Part shown: positions 49,201 through 61,792 of the stretch, piece by piece | How the letters are laid out: each line of letters starts with the position of its first letter | How positions within the stretch are numbered: the first letter of the stretch is position 1 | Assembly (NCBI RefSeq): GCF_001039355.2 | Contig: NW_019775047.1 | Location: forward strand, 425,332-489,331 | DNA from: Lingula anatina | Lineage: Eukaryota > Brachiopoda > Lingulata > Lingulida > Lingulidae | Direction of reading: 5' to 3' | DNA: 64,000 nucleotides | The notes under the pieces: model-generated | The model's input: the letters and a program-made list of their open reading frames with translations, nothing else | The model's database searches: none | What the model was told of the DNA's origin: nothing | Program-made: the position numbers and the translations under genes

Positions 49201-52200
49201 ATCTTCCGGAAGACGGTCTGAATATTTTTTTGAGTTTACACTGACGGGCATGTTTTTTTCTGTCAGAGAACGATCAAAAATAAAGGACAGTTCAATAAAA
49301 GATTATTTAAAAGACTGGCAGAAAATATCGCTGGATCCGCCCCTGCGCAAGAATGACTTCCCTAAATAGATCGAAGGGCGTTGATTAAGGGTGTGATAGG
49401 TGTGGGTGACTGGATTAACATTAGAGAAGTTTTACTTCGCAGTGACCGACATAACCATGTGAAAATTACCGAATTCCTGACGTCTGTCGTTCTACCTCAG
49501 GTGTGTCAAGCAAACGTGCTGTTGCTAAAGCGTCCTGACAGGTTGAAGGTCTGAATGACGGTCTTAATCCAGGAACGTGCGCCTTTGCACTTCTGCGGGT
49601 TTCAAATGTTTTTTCTGTCATTTTACCAAAATACCACACACTAAAGACCATTGTACATGGCATAGGTCTGTTTGAAATCAAATTACTTTAAAATCAAGTA
49701 ATGAGATTCCAGTTGTACGCTTCTGTACAATGTTTCAGTCAAATGTGTTGTATGTGGTGCTGAACAACTTGGTAACTAGTCGGAACCATCAGAACAATGC
49801 GGCCAACGGGAGAAATTCTACTAAAGCCGAAAGAACAAAAATGAAATAATTTTGTTTGGATATTGCAGCAACAATTTTGTGGTCAATTTTTAAGCACTTA
49901 AGTCACATGTATTTCGTACTAATTTTATGGTTTACTTCATGCCCCTTTAATGTTTATTCCTTATTATTAGTTTTGAATAAGTTTTAGTATATTAATGGGT
50001 TTGGAATCTATGTACAATATTTGTAAGCGGGGCGGTGTTTTTTTCATGTTGTTGTTGGTGGTGGTGCATCTTTAGTTACGCAATATATAGAGGTTCTCTT
50101 TCATAAATGACGTACAGGATGGAATGGGCAAAAATGTCCAATACTAACATGTATTGAACTAGCACCATGTAAATACACCCGGCCCCGTCTTCCAGGTATC
50201 GACTTCGTGAAGCAAGGTGCCGCCGGCATGCACGGGACAGCGACCCGCTCCTTCCGTGAGGCCAGCAGGATCAACCCCAAGGGATATCTGTTTGAGACTG
50301 TTACCAAGATCGTTGCTAACAGGTGAGAGTACGCACAGTCACATATACATATATACATCTGCTTTCTAGCATAAATGGCACCAACTGATACTCCTTTGTC
50401 ATTTTTTACATTTGATAGTCTCATTAAAAACATAGGTATAGCAACAATTCTCACCAAGGACGGCAGTCATCAGACACGCCAACTAATGTACTAGAAATGC
50501 TAAGTAGAATATGTTTGCGTAAATGGTTGTTTGAGGGAAGGTAGAGTGTAGTAGCCCAGAATCCTTTTACAGGTATTTACCCTTCAAGGCTGCACACATT
50601 TCACACAATTCTAAGGCCGTGAATTTGTCTTATTTAACGTTCACTCACGGTTCTCAATCTATTCTAAACCTTTTGGTGTATTTTTTTTTTTTTACAGTTC
50701 TAATGTTGTACTTTAATGAATGTAACAGTTCGAGAAGTGTTTTTGGGAAGTCCTTCAGAATGTCCTAGAACAGCTTAAGAACATTTTTCATTAAAAGAGA
50801 GAAATATTATCTTCTAGAACAGATTGAGAACCGTAAGCGAGCGTTAAGTGGGACAAATTTTTAATTTAAATGGGATTATTACGGTGATGATGACAGTGTT
50901 TGTTGTTCCCCTCCAGACTGGGTCTCACAGCCCTGGAAGCCAGCAGCGTGTCTCACCTGGATATCATGAGCGGCTTCAGAGACACGTTACAAGACTTCCT
51001 GACGGCACTGGGAATGGACTGTCCCTTCGACCTTCAGAGGAGGTGCGACCAGAGAGCTAAATACCGCTCTTTTGATGGCTCCTGTAACAACCTGAAGAAA
51101 CCGAACTGGGGCAAATCTTTTGAACCATTCAAGAGGTTCCTGCATCCCATGTACGAAGACGGTAGGTCGTGTGCTGTTGGTGATGACTTGTATTAGCTTG
51201 TTCAATGACAAACCTTGAAAAATTGGAATAATTACATTAATGAAACGCTGTTGGTTAGTTGATTAATTACTTTGGATAAGATATGGAGATAAATTGAACG
51301 TCCAGTTTTAGTTTTATTTTGGCTACTATGAAAGTTGATGTTTAATCTGAAAGGAAATGCACGTCACTCCATTCACTTTGTCAAGTAGTGAGACCATGTG
51401 CCACAGGGAATAATAGTTCTATAAGATTATACTGCTTAAACATCACACATGTGCCAAAAAGGTGTTTTGTTTACTAAGTCAGTAAGATAACAACGTTGAC
51501 AATTGCCATTATATGGATTGCAGTCTATTTTAAAAACACAATGGACCCTGTCAACATTTGTCAACCTGTTGTCATTATCTGTGTCTCGTGGAACAGCTGA
51601 AACGCCATTTACCTGACAGCTCTGAAGTCACCTATTGTCACCAGAACACTGAAGTGTCTGTTCGCTTTTTTTTTCTTGTCATCCCATACATTGGTGGGTG
51701 ATGCGGTTTTGGTGCTGTTCTATTCGTCCATTAATCATATTTTGATAAGATGTTGGTGAGCGTTTATTTCTTCACATCCGCTTCAAAAAGGAATAATGAC
51801 TTTGCTATTTGTCATTGCAATACAATTGATTGCATGGAAAGAGGTGACCTTCAACGCTTAATGGAAATCTCAGGCAGCACGTTTCTTGTGTCAGTTTCTT
51901 TTCGCAACCACCAATAACATTGCTTTTATATGAAGGCAGTATTTTAGAAAATGGAGTGTGAATTGAACCAATATGTATTACTTTGCATTATTCTGAAAGA
52001 GCTGTGATTGTACTTTACGGATGTCACTGATATCATTTGCATTTGTATGAAATTGATTAAATTTTAGAGTTAATTAATGAGTTCAAGCAACAGATATGTA
52101 CAAATATTAATTTGTGAGTTCAAGCAATAGATACGTACATATATAATATAAATCACAATTGTTCATTGTACATGTGGCTCACAGAAGACTTTGGAACATT

Positions 52201-54982
52201 TGAAATATTCCATTTGATGGTCATATGATGTGACCACAACACAAACCCATTATTCTCCTTCCCTTAAGATAGACCAGTGAATAGTCAGTTAGATAGTCAG
52301 GTAGATAAATATGTCTTACAAATGTGTCCAAATTTTTGACATACTCGGTTGTCGTTGACAATGTGTCCACTGTAACTCGGACAAACCCTGTTTGTTCACG
52401 ATAGTACCTCTTACTAAATGTGGGAATATGGCTGATCTGAAAGCCACTGAGGTACTATAAACTGCTCCAAATTGCACCACATTTTCTGGAAAACCTTTCC
52501 TGGTATATTTAGAAACGCCAGCGATATCTTCCCATTTCTTTTTCTTGTACTTTACCTTACTTTACTTATTGACCTAATTTATATCTGATAACAGAAGAAT
52601 GATCACCAGGCACCTTTGCGACTCCAAAATGACAGGACCAATGCTAGGAAAGAAATAAATGCATCGATACACGAGATTTTAAAAAAATTCACGTGAGAAA
52701 AAATCACTAGGGAATATACTGTAGTGGATGCCAGGGAAATACCGCGGTATAAAGATTGTCGCATACATTTGGGAGTCCAAGTATTACCATTTTACAGCTT
52801 GTACACATGTATGAATGGATAACTTTTATAAATGAATTCATTTATGTATTTATTTCAGGTATGATTAAATAAATGTCTCCAATAATTTTTTCAAGTTATG
52901 TAAAACCATGCACTGAACCATGATATCCTCCATAATTTTTCTAACATTGTTTGTTTTTCAAGTAAACATATGGACACAGCATTGCCAATAGTCCAGACTG
53001 CCTTTTTCCGAGCATACGAAAATACGCACCTTGCGTATTAGTTTTAAAAAACGCCTACAGATTTTTCTCTTTTTTATCATGAACAAAGGAATTATAACAA
53101 AATTGTTGAGTGTGAAAGTCCAATTATACATGCACGAAGGAATTTAAGAATACAGATTGTGTGTAGAAAACCAGAGATATACAGATGATGCCTCGTACTT
53201 TCAGGCGTGAACACTGAGAGAAGTAAGGGTCGCTTTGGCGTTCCTCTGCCCAACCCTAGGGCCGTCAGTAGCTCCATCCACGAGGGCAGTAACACCACAC
53301 TGAACTCCAAGTCCCACACCAGATTGCTCATGTTGTTTGGGCAGTTCTTGGACCACGATCTTACTCACACCCCTGTACCTAAAGGTAAGACATACAGGTA
53401 GATTAAATAGCAAGAATTCAGTTAACAAAGCACTCTTAAATATATATGAAATTGGCCAAAATAAAAAGATAAATACAAAAGATTAAAAAATGTGCTCGTA
53501 TCGAGTGTTAATAAAAGAAAGTGCCATCAAACGTTTTCTTTTTTCATTAAATAAATATATTTCATATTGCACTTGGCAGTGAGTATTAAACATACTGGTC
53601 AAATACGCCTACCATTACTGAACTTTAGATCTGATAGCACGAATTCGTAAATCACACCTTGCCACGTGGTATATTAAACACTATTTAACTTTAAGAATTT
53701 TATTACACAGGAATCAATGGCTCAGAAATCAACTGTTGTGCTGATGACGTCCTCGAACATAACAGGAACGTCAGGATTCCAAGGGAAGAACTTGCTTCAT
53801 TGCTCAGGAAACGGTAAGGGTTTGTTTCTGTAGTTTATTATGTTGTATTTTGAACGGTGGTCACCTTTATGTAGTTCCCAAAGATAGAAATCCGGTAATT
53901 TTAACACTATACATATATATAGCCATCAATTTTAAAGGTTTGTTTTTCTGAAAAAGAGGACTATTTTATTCACTTAGTTGTTCCAACTTTAGAAACGGCA
54001 TATAACCTGGATCGAATTCCGATTCAAAGCGGACCTTTTTTCAGGGATGGCAGTCCGCTAGGAACTGTAGTCCGTTCCCCGTTACCTAGTACAGGTGACA
54101 TTTGTCCCATATATTAACCCCAATACTCCGACTAACTCTAACCAGTACTAATCATACGGGACCCCAGACTTCCACTCCTAGGACTACCATTCCTGTCACC
54201 CCAGCAGGCACCAGCATATATGTGTAAAATCTTGCTGTGACAAATGATTACCAAGTGTTATATTCTGTGTGTGTTTTCCACGTAGGTCCGAATGTATGCC
54301 TATTGATATTCCAACCGGTGACCGGAGATTTAGGCGCTCTTGTATGAACTTTATCCGATCTTTGCCAACTCCAAACGACAAATGTGAATTAGGTGAGTGA
54401 CGACGCCATGTAATCATAATTTTTATTGTGTTTACTATGAATGCACGTGATTCATTGCACTACGCATATTGAATAAAAGTGTTTGGCAGGCTATCCAAAC
54501 AAAGATTTATTTCTGAAAAATCGCCTCGCATATGAAGCGTGCCTCCGTTGATTTTTCTTTGAAGTAATAATGTTATTCCCTACATTTTGGAGGATTGGAT
54601 TATAGTAACATGTAGTTAAGCTTTATCGATGCCTTCTAAATTGGCAGTTACTCGAGACATCTGATTTCTAAAAACCCTAAAGTTTGTCAACGCTGACAGT
54701 TGCATAGGAATGTTTTATTTCGTATCGAAGTATTTATTATACTTGGAAACACGCACAGTAGTAAATGAAAGCAAATGTTAGAACATATCGTAGATAGTAA
54801 ACAATAGACAACGAAGACGATGACGTACTACAGTTAAACGTTTGCTGTTCCCTCTTCCAGGCTACCGTGAACAACTTAACCAGGTGACGTCATACATAGA
54901 CGCGTCCCAGGTGTACGGCTCCACGGAGGAACAGGCCCGCAATCTGAGAGCCTTCTCTGGAGGTAACGTGTTTCTGCCACTT

Positions 54983-55028
<46 letters not shown>

Positions 55029-57321
55029 ATGTACATGCACTACTACTACTACTACTACTACTCGGTAATGTTCTACTCCTACTACTTCCACCATACACTG
55101 ACTGTCATTGTGCGAAGATTATCATACAATTAGCACAGATTAATTAATGATCCCACATCCGTTAATTTGAGGTGTGTTAAAACATACTATTGGCCAATAA
55201 CGTAACTTCAAAAAAAATATTGGCCGATGTTACATCGACTATTTTATTTATTTATTTTTGACTAATTAGAGCAGTTTTTGAGATTGAGATATTTCATTGG
55301 TATTTATCATTTAACTGTATTCAAATTCAGTTAAAGGAGGAGGGAACGAACAATATATGTTATGTGCAGACCGGCAGTGCCATGTATAGGAAACAGTGTA
55401 TTCTAGTACATAGTAACACACCATACACATGATAACATAAAAAAACAAACAATCTAAGGTATATGTGAACTTTTCAGGTCTCTTGAAGACATCGGTGGTC
55501 AATGGAAAGATGTTCATGCCCAAGGATAATAGCAATCAGGAAAAGGAATGCGTCACCCCGGCCAATAAACCGGAAATTAAATGTTTTATTGCTGGTACGT
55601 TAGCTTTTTTATTTATATGTTTTATCATGAAGATTTATTCATATAGAACGACATTGTAGCAAAACACTTCTATGGCTTCAACATAAATAGATACCTACAT
55701 GTAAAATCCGTAACTTGCGTATCTTCCAACGTTAAAGCAGGTAATATAGCATGTTTTAAAACGGTTTTCTCTCATAAGCACGCATCTTCACATGTTTGGA
55801 ACTACATATACAGAACACCCTCACGCAGCAAAGTATTGGAGGATTTTATTTTTAATTTCAAAAAGGCCGTCACTAAATGTCATGTTCTAGCCAAAGACTT
55901 AAAACCACAGCTCTGAGCCTTTTGTATCGTTATTTTCCAGGCGATGAACGCAGCAACGAACAGCTGACTCTGACCATGATTCACACCATGTTCGTGAGGG
56001 AGCACAACCGCATCGCCACCACGCTTCAACGCTACAACCCCCACTGGGACGACGAGAGGACATACCAGGAGACCCGCCGTATAGTCGGCGCCATGTTGCA
56101 GCATATTACCTACAGTATGTGGCTGCCGATGGTCTTGGGCCACCGCGGGGTCGACTGCTTCGAGGTCGGTGTTGGAACATCCGGTTATTTCAAAGGCTAC
56201 AACGAGAACATCGATCCGTCGATCCGTAACGCTTTTGCCGCTGCCGGATTCCGTTTCGGACACTCTTTGGTCATGGAACACATCGCCAGGTACGGACGCG
56301 GGTACACGCCACTGCCCTCCATCCCGCTGAAGAATGCCTTCTTTAAGCCCGAGGAACTGTACAACTCTGAGCAGGGAGGAATGGAATCCATTGCCCGTGG
56401 TATTTTCAAGGATCCTATGGAGCAATGTGATCGTCATCTGACTCCAGCTGTCACGGACCATCTGTTCGAAGATCCGCACTCTCGCATAGGTGAGGTTTTG
56501 ATTGGTCGATTCACATATTCTTAAAAACAAATATTAATTAATTTAATATTTACATTTTAATGCAGGAACGGAGTGCCCTCTACACAGAACTCTATTATAT
56601 AATGCTCGTTTATTGGTCCAACCTAGTATAAATGTTTAAGTAGGAGATCCATCTGCCTCACACCAAGTAAACGGTTTTAAACGGCATTCTAGAATATACA
56701 TGTACAGTCGACATTGTCTTGTAAAAATAGCGATTTTGCACCATTTATTTCTCTCTAGTCAATAAGGAAAAATGAAACCACATATTCTGATTTATAAATA
56801 GCGTTGGACTTGGCGGCCCTAAATATCCAGCGTGGTCGTGACCACGCCCTTCCCCCATACAACGACTGGCGCCATTGGTGTGGTCTTCCCAAGGCCCGGC
56901 ACTTCTTCACCAGCAAGGACGGTCTGGTCAACATGGACGATGTCACTGCTAAGAAAATCAGCGAAATATACAAGTAAGTGGTGCAGTATGAATATGAAGG
57001 AGTTGTCCTAGACGTGTTCCAAAAAAAAGCGAATATTTGAACCATAACAGGGAATTGAAGTCTTGTATGTCACTTTTTTATCACTTTTGATTTTTTCGGC
57101 GTTGGAGAGTGCTACAGTATACAGTAACGAAACAGTAACGAAATTATTAATATTAATAGCATGATTAGAGTTAGTAAGATGTAGATGTTGTTTATTTCTT
57201 CCCGTCCGCTTGAGCATGAGTTTTTCCATCTTTTATTATTATATATATTTTTTGTGATGATTGACGTCTCATAGCTTCACCTCTGTTTCTCACTTTATCT
57301 CTCCCCCCCCTCTTTCCCCCG

Positions 57322-57353
<32 letters not shown>

Positions 57354-59065
57354 AATGCTTCCCTTGTCACAGATCTACACGTACATTAACCATGGTTTGT
57401 ATCCCCCCTAGTCACCCGGATGACATTGACCTGTTTACTGGTGGTATGGCGGAGCTTCCAGTCCCCGGGGGTATCGTTGGACCCACGTTCGCTTGCATTT
57501 TGGGAAGACAGTTTGCCGCCCTTAAGTTCGGCGATAGATTCTTTTACGAAAATGGAGACGAGGACATCAGATTTACTGAAGGTATGTGTTCTTGACATAA
57601 GCCATTAGGTTGGGTTTTTTGTTCCTGTTTGTGTTTAAATCATGTATAAGCCAAACGTTGCAACTGAGAGGCGCGTCAAACAAGACACTTATGTTTTAAG
57701 TGCGTTCTTAAAAAACCATTACGGCTGATTTTGTTTTTGCTGTTGCCTTGTTTGTTTAAAAGATAATATCAGGGAGGTAGATATGTAGATCCAGTTATTT
57801 TAAAATCGAAAATGGTCTTTCTTCATACCTTTGTTGGAAATCAGTGTAATAAAACCAATAGTGCTATGAAACCAATAGTCTAAAGTGCTATGGCTGATAC
57901 CAACACTATTACAAATGAAGGCACGACAAACAAGACACTAAAGGGCTGTGCACCTTCAAACATGGACCAGCACTTGTCTTATAATCTTATCTCTCTTAAT
58001 TCTCCAGACCAACTGGAGGAACTCCGCAAAACCGACATGGCCAGATTGTTCTGTGACAACTTCAACATTGCGTCCATCCCACGTAACGTGTTTTTGATGT
58101 CTGATGACACCACGTAAGTACAAGACACCTACACGCACCTACGTCACTTCCGGTGAAGCTCCTGTCCCTGTCTTCAAACTGTAATCAGTCACATGTGGGA
58201 ATGCCCACAACTACATGAGCTTCTATTACGCTTGTTTTCTACGGGGATTTATATGGGTTTGTCTGCCATTAACATGTGCCCTTCACTTTTTAGATGATCT
58301 AAATTGCACTGGGGATAGGCTGACATATACATGCACTGTAAATAATAAAAAGGTTGCATAACGCTTGAGAATGGACAAATTCGATATTGTCAAAAAAGCA
58401 TTGCAAACTACAGTCAGGTGACAACATTAAATCACGTGACAGCACCTCCAACACCTCAAGTACAGTAACATCGTGCTGAAAAGGGGGGACAGGCAGTCCC
58501 AGAAATCCTCACGTGATCTTGAATTCACATGGCAAATTGTGTCATTTATTTCTGTACTTCAAATTCAATCCTGATATTTTCTATCTGCAGCAACCCCCTT
58601 TTGACTGCAGCACGAGTCACAAGTCTGTTCAAAATATGAAACCTTTTTTTTTCTTTGTTTTGGATAAGAATTAAAAAAATAATAAAATGAAAACGCTTTA
58701 TTATAATAAAACGCTTCAAACAGAATTCGATGTTTTCTATTTCCAGCAACCCCCTCGTTGATTGCCGCACGGTGAAGTCTATGGACCTCCGCAGGTGGAT
58801 AGAGCGCCGCAATGTATGCCGGGACGGGCAGTGGAGCAGCTGGTCCGACTGGAGATGTATCCGCTGTGATCAACACAACAGAATACGCATGCGCGTGCGC
58901 AGGTGCGACAACCCCTCGCCTTCATCTTGCGGCAAGAACTGCGAAGGCTCCAGCATTGAGGTCAGACGTTTTGACCTAATTAACGACTCCCCATTGCCTG
59001 CGAACTTCGAGAACTTGTCGGAAGCACAGCGCTACAACTACGTTCTCACTCGACGATACAACTAG
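42180..59065 (+). CDS. Secreted animal haem peroxidase with C-terminal TSP1-like module, 14 exons
   Basis: The exons are 42180-42237, 48946-49140, 50196-50322, 50917-51161, 53205-53384, 53711-53813, 54286-54392, 54861-54962, 55478-55594, 55941-56489, 56802-56973, 57412-57581, 58008-58113 and 58747-59065. All phases fit, giving 849 residues. [19 protein letters not shown] is a signal peptide. By comparison with myeloperoxidase, Asp258 and Glu418 are the haem-ester residues. His259 is distal, Arg415 catalytic and His519 proximal (FRFGHSLV). The calcium loop is [12 protein letters not shown], and [17 protein letters not shown] is present. Gln419 replaces the myeloperoxidase Met that forms the sulfonium link. 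[11 protein letters not shown] (from 771) opens a TSP1-like module ending the protein. The enzyme should oxidise halides or phenols with hydrogen peroxide outside the cell. Exon 2 is also present at 47513-47707, counted here as an assembly duplicate. An acceptor at 42160-42161 implies an upstream 5' UTR exon. Confidence 0.95.
46222..46262. repeat. (AAT)n microsatellite
   Basis: About 14 AAT units in peroxidase intron 1. Confidence 0.95.
47316..47414. repeat. Pentanucleotide (AATAT)n satellite-like array
   Basis: About 19 units of a 5-base AT-only motif. It lies 40 bases before the first of two duplicated exon-2 blocks, so it may have helped break the assembly. Confidence 0.95.
47455..48766 (+). 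repeat. Redundant haplotype copy containing peroxidase exon 2
   Basis: This 1312-base block equals 48888-50199 in length and differs at about ten single bases with no indels seen. It includes exon 2 (47513-47707), which is identical in coding sequence. It stops at the bases CTTCCAGGTAT, exactly where the N gap begins. The second block continues past the same bases into exon 3. The simplest reading is two alleles placed in series. Confidence 0.9.
48767..48887. other. Assembly gap (121 N)
   Basis: A run of N between the two copies of the exon-2 block. Confidence 1.
50622..50859. mobile_element. Inverted-repeat element in peroxidase intron 3
   Basis: The left arm 50622-50666 (AATTTGTC through CGGTTCTCAATCTATTCTA) is about 85 percent complementary to 50813-50859. 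The arms span about 45 bases and are separated by about 145 bases. MITE-like, with no clear target duplication. Confidence 0.6.
51162..53204 (+). other. Intron 4 of the peroxidase gene
   Basis: About 2 kb with no repeat or exon that I recognise. Confidence 0.8.
54030..54205. mobile_element. Inverted-repeat element, copy 2, in peroxidase intron 6
   Basis: Related to 20918-21100: CAGGGATGGCAGTCCGCTAG opens it, and the inverse of GACAGGAATGGTAGTCCTAG closes it. The shared core contains CCCCAATACTCCGACTAAC. Two intronic copies in one window indicate a dispersed family. Confidence 0.65.
54982..55062. repeat. (CTA)n microsatellite next to the exon 8 donor
   Basis: CTA/ACT triplets begin about 18 bases after the exon 8 splice donor (54963), interrupted once by ATGTACATGCA. 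They create a spurious Leu-rich reading frame. Confidence 0.95.
58565..58640 (+). pseudogene. Vestigial or alternative 5' part of peroxidase exon 14
   Basis: TTTTCTATCTGCAG then CAACCCCCTTTTGACTGC mirrors the true acceptor TTTTCTATTTCCAG then CAACCCCCTCGTTGATTGC at 58733-58765. Similarity extends upstream into the intron (ATTCAATCCTGAT versus AGAATTCGAT). If used, it keeps phase for 15 further codons and then stops at TGA near 58636, so the TSP1-like module would be lost. Confidence 0.55.
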
Positions 59066-61640
59066 TGGTCAGACTGAAAAAAAATCAAGACATTGGCTGC
59101 CATGTCAGCATATGACGTCATTCTCCATGTTCAATCAATGTAACAACGTGGCTTATTCAACTCATATTATCATCAATTCAGCTTTTTTAAATCGAATTTT
59201 AATTTTTTAGATTTTTGGAAAGTAATCAGTCAAAATGAATGCCATATTCAAATTTGAATTCTGCTGCACGTGCGCTCGCCTGCGTTCACCCTGATAGGAG
59301 AATGACGTGATATGTTGTACCGAACATTGACTAGATTTCTTAACTCTGCGCAGAGGCCTCGTTTGTGGTGCTTGTGCTCTATATTATGACCATGCTGTAT
59401 GTTGCCAGAAACGAGGCCTCCTCGTGGAGAGTTGTATGGCGAATTTGGCTGTTCCCAATCCGAACTCCGCAAACGTACAATCTACTCAATTACTCGTATC
59501 GATTAAGCAGAGGACATTTTAGTCAGACGTAAATGTTCCCTTATTTGGCTGAGGAAAAAATGAATAAATTATCCAACGTTTGTCAAATTTACAACAAATT
59601 AAATCAAAACTCATTAAGCGCTATTTCTAAAATGAATCCTATCCGGGAGCAAGAAAAGAAAAAGGAATACCAGCTTGCTTCTGACTCTTCGGGATATAGC
59701 GACAATGTATTTCTTATAAAGCAGCATCTTATGTTACGAAAGGAATCTTAATGGCGGGCCATTTGCTACACCCAGACTACCAATTAGAAGTCTAGGCCAG
59801 TTATACGTAAGGAAGTTACAAAGATTGCGATATGTATAGCGATAGCCAGCGCAACAAGCGAGAGAACCGACATCTTTTTTTACCTATCGTATACCACATT
59901 TGCATTTCTCTTGAAACATCATCGCTAAGAATGATGATGATAATAGTGGAATAAAAAGGTTATTTATTGCACTCGAAGTTTTCTTCTCATCTCCTCGGAT
60001 GAGTCACGTGATCAACGGAAACAGCCGAGTGTATGAGAGGCTTCTAAGTGCTTTTTTGAGGCAATATTTGAATATTTACAAACTGTAGGTGATTAGACAT
60101 GACGATTATGTACACTTAAAATATATTAATTATTTAACTCTATTGATTTCTTGCAGCTTTTCTTCATCATCTTAGACTGGTTGGAATTAGAAATAAAAAA
60201 AATATGTTTACTGATCACTATGGTGGGGTGAGCTAATAAACATATCGCTGTCTTATGGTGTTGATTTTTGTTTTTGGTTTCCGTAAAAACAGTTCAGTGT
60301 TTACGAAAGCGGGTCTGGGGGGGGGGGGGGGCAGCGCCCCCCCCCCCCCCCCCCCCCTCCGCACCTTAATCCCCACCCATATTCCTCTCGAATCCATGTG
60401 AATGGTTACTGTGCAAATGTAAGACTGCATCCGGCGTTTGAAAGTGTCCAGCGCAATTAATGCTAAACGATTTACTGATACAATACGACAAACGTCTTCA
60501 GTCACTTAAACAGATATCTAAATATGTATATTAATATTTTAATATACAGTCCCACCTGGCGAATCTAAGTCCATCTCAAATTACCGTTAATCCGCCACCC
60601 TAGGTATTGTAGATAAATGATTCACAATTTCGCTGATTAAAATGTGGTTTATCTACGACCAGTTGGACGTACTCGCCAGCGTCGCTACGTCACCAGGCTC
60701 TAAACTTCACTCGTTATTCTGTAGAGGTACTGAGAGGGGTGTCAACGTGGGACCCCTTCTAACTTCTTCAGGCCGATCTTAACTCTACTGAATATTTTAA
60801 TTTATTTTGTCTGAAAGTATAACTGCATAATTTATTAATCCATGAATGTCTTTATCGCAAAATCAATTTTTTTTTCATAATTTGAAAGATTTTGTGATCT
60901 ATAAGAAGTAGATGTCGTTGTTTTGTATTGTGCCGTTCCTCTGAGAAAAACACATAAGTCAATAAGGTATTAATTTATTTAAAAAACTGCCAATGATCAA
61001 ACTTACGCCTTCTTGCTTATTGATTCATAAATATTAAAGCCATAACCGTTAAGCCATTACTTCGTATCAAAATGAAAAAGCATGATCAATTGGTGTACTA
61101 ATAACTTCTGATCTTTGAATCATACACCCTATTGTCATTTGACGTGTCTAAATAGTATGTCAATGTCCTTCATGGCCTCAGATACTACCCTACTACAGAT
61201 AGGCCGGGGTGTAAAGTTCGTGTTGTGTGACAACGAGTGTTTATTAGATATGGGGGAGTAATACAGTCATGTATCCAAGATATTGGACACAGGACTCAAT
61301 AAATTAGTCAAATATATTAGACGTGCCTTAAAACAATACCCCGTTATCTGTAACAACTATCTATGTCAGCTACTCTTTGTCGCTTGTTAACAAAAATCAA
61401 ATTATATCGTGCTAGCTGGAAAACGTTCTTTGGTTATCTTGTAGTGATTATTTCAATAATCACTTAAACTCCAACCCCAGTTTGTTCAATACAACTGTCA
61501 AATTGTACACACACTTGTAAAGAAATAAACTACCTGTCGCCCCCTTTTCTAGGCCCCCTCACTTCTTTCCGCCTATCAGGTGTGATGTAACAAATCCCAG
61601 TTTATTGCCACCGGCGTCATAGCGATCCACGCCCTAGTGA
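59066..61640. other. 3' flank of the peroxidase gene and intergenic
   Basis: Candidate AATAAA signals lie at 59950 and 60193. A frame of 72 codons at 59533-59751 has no recognisable motif. A G15/C21 hairpin occurs at 60317-60357. Confidence 0.4.
60317..60357. repeat. G15-CAGCG-C21 homopolymer hairpin
   Basis: Fifteen G, the spacer CAGCG, then twenty-one C. The arms are fully complementary and could form a hairpin, or a G-quadruplex and i-motif. Run lengths may be unreliable in the assembly. Confidence 0.9.
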
Positions 61641-61648
61641 CGGGACAG

Positions 61649-61656
61649 CATAAATG
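61649..61656 (+). promoter_or_regulatory. TATA-like box upstream of the secreted-protein exon
   Basis: CATAAATG lies about 145 bases before the ATG at 61793, in a locally GC-rich stretch. Its spacing allows a TSS near 61680 and a leader of about 110 bases. Confidence 0.35.
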
Positions 61657-61792
61657 CGGCCTGCGCGTCCCTGCCGTCACAACATGCAGGCCGAAATTTA
61701 CGCATAGACAAGGGCGTAAAAACTAGACTTGTTAGACTTAAAGCGTTAAAAAAACGCAAGGTAACCCTTCCCGTAAGAACTATTTAGGAAAA

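Noticed and set aside
54842-55147. Leu-rich open frame after peroxidase exon 8
   Set aside because: It is read-through of the exon 8 donor into a CTA microsatellite.
55880-56530. 216-codon minus-strand open frame
   Set aside because: Antisense of the largest peroxidase exon, which carries the catalytic residues on the plus strand.
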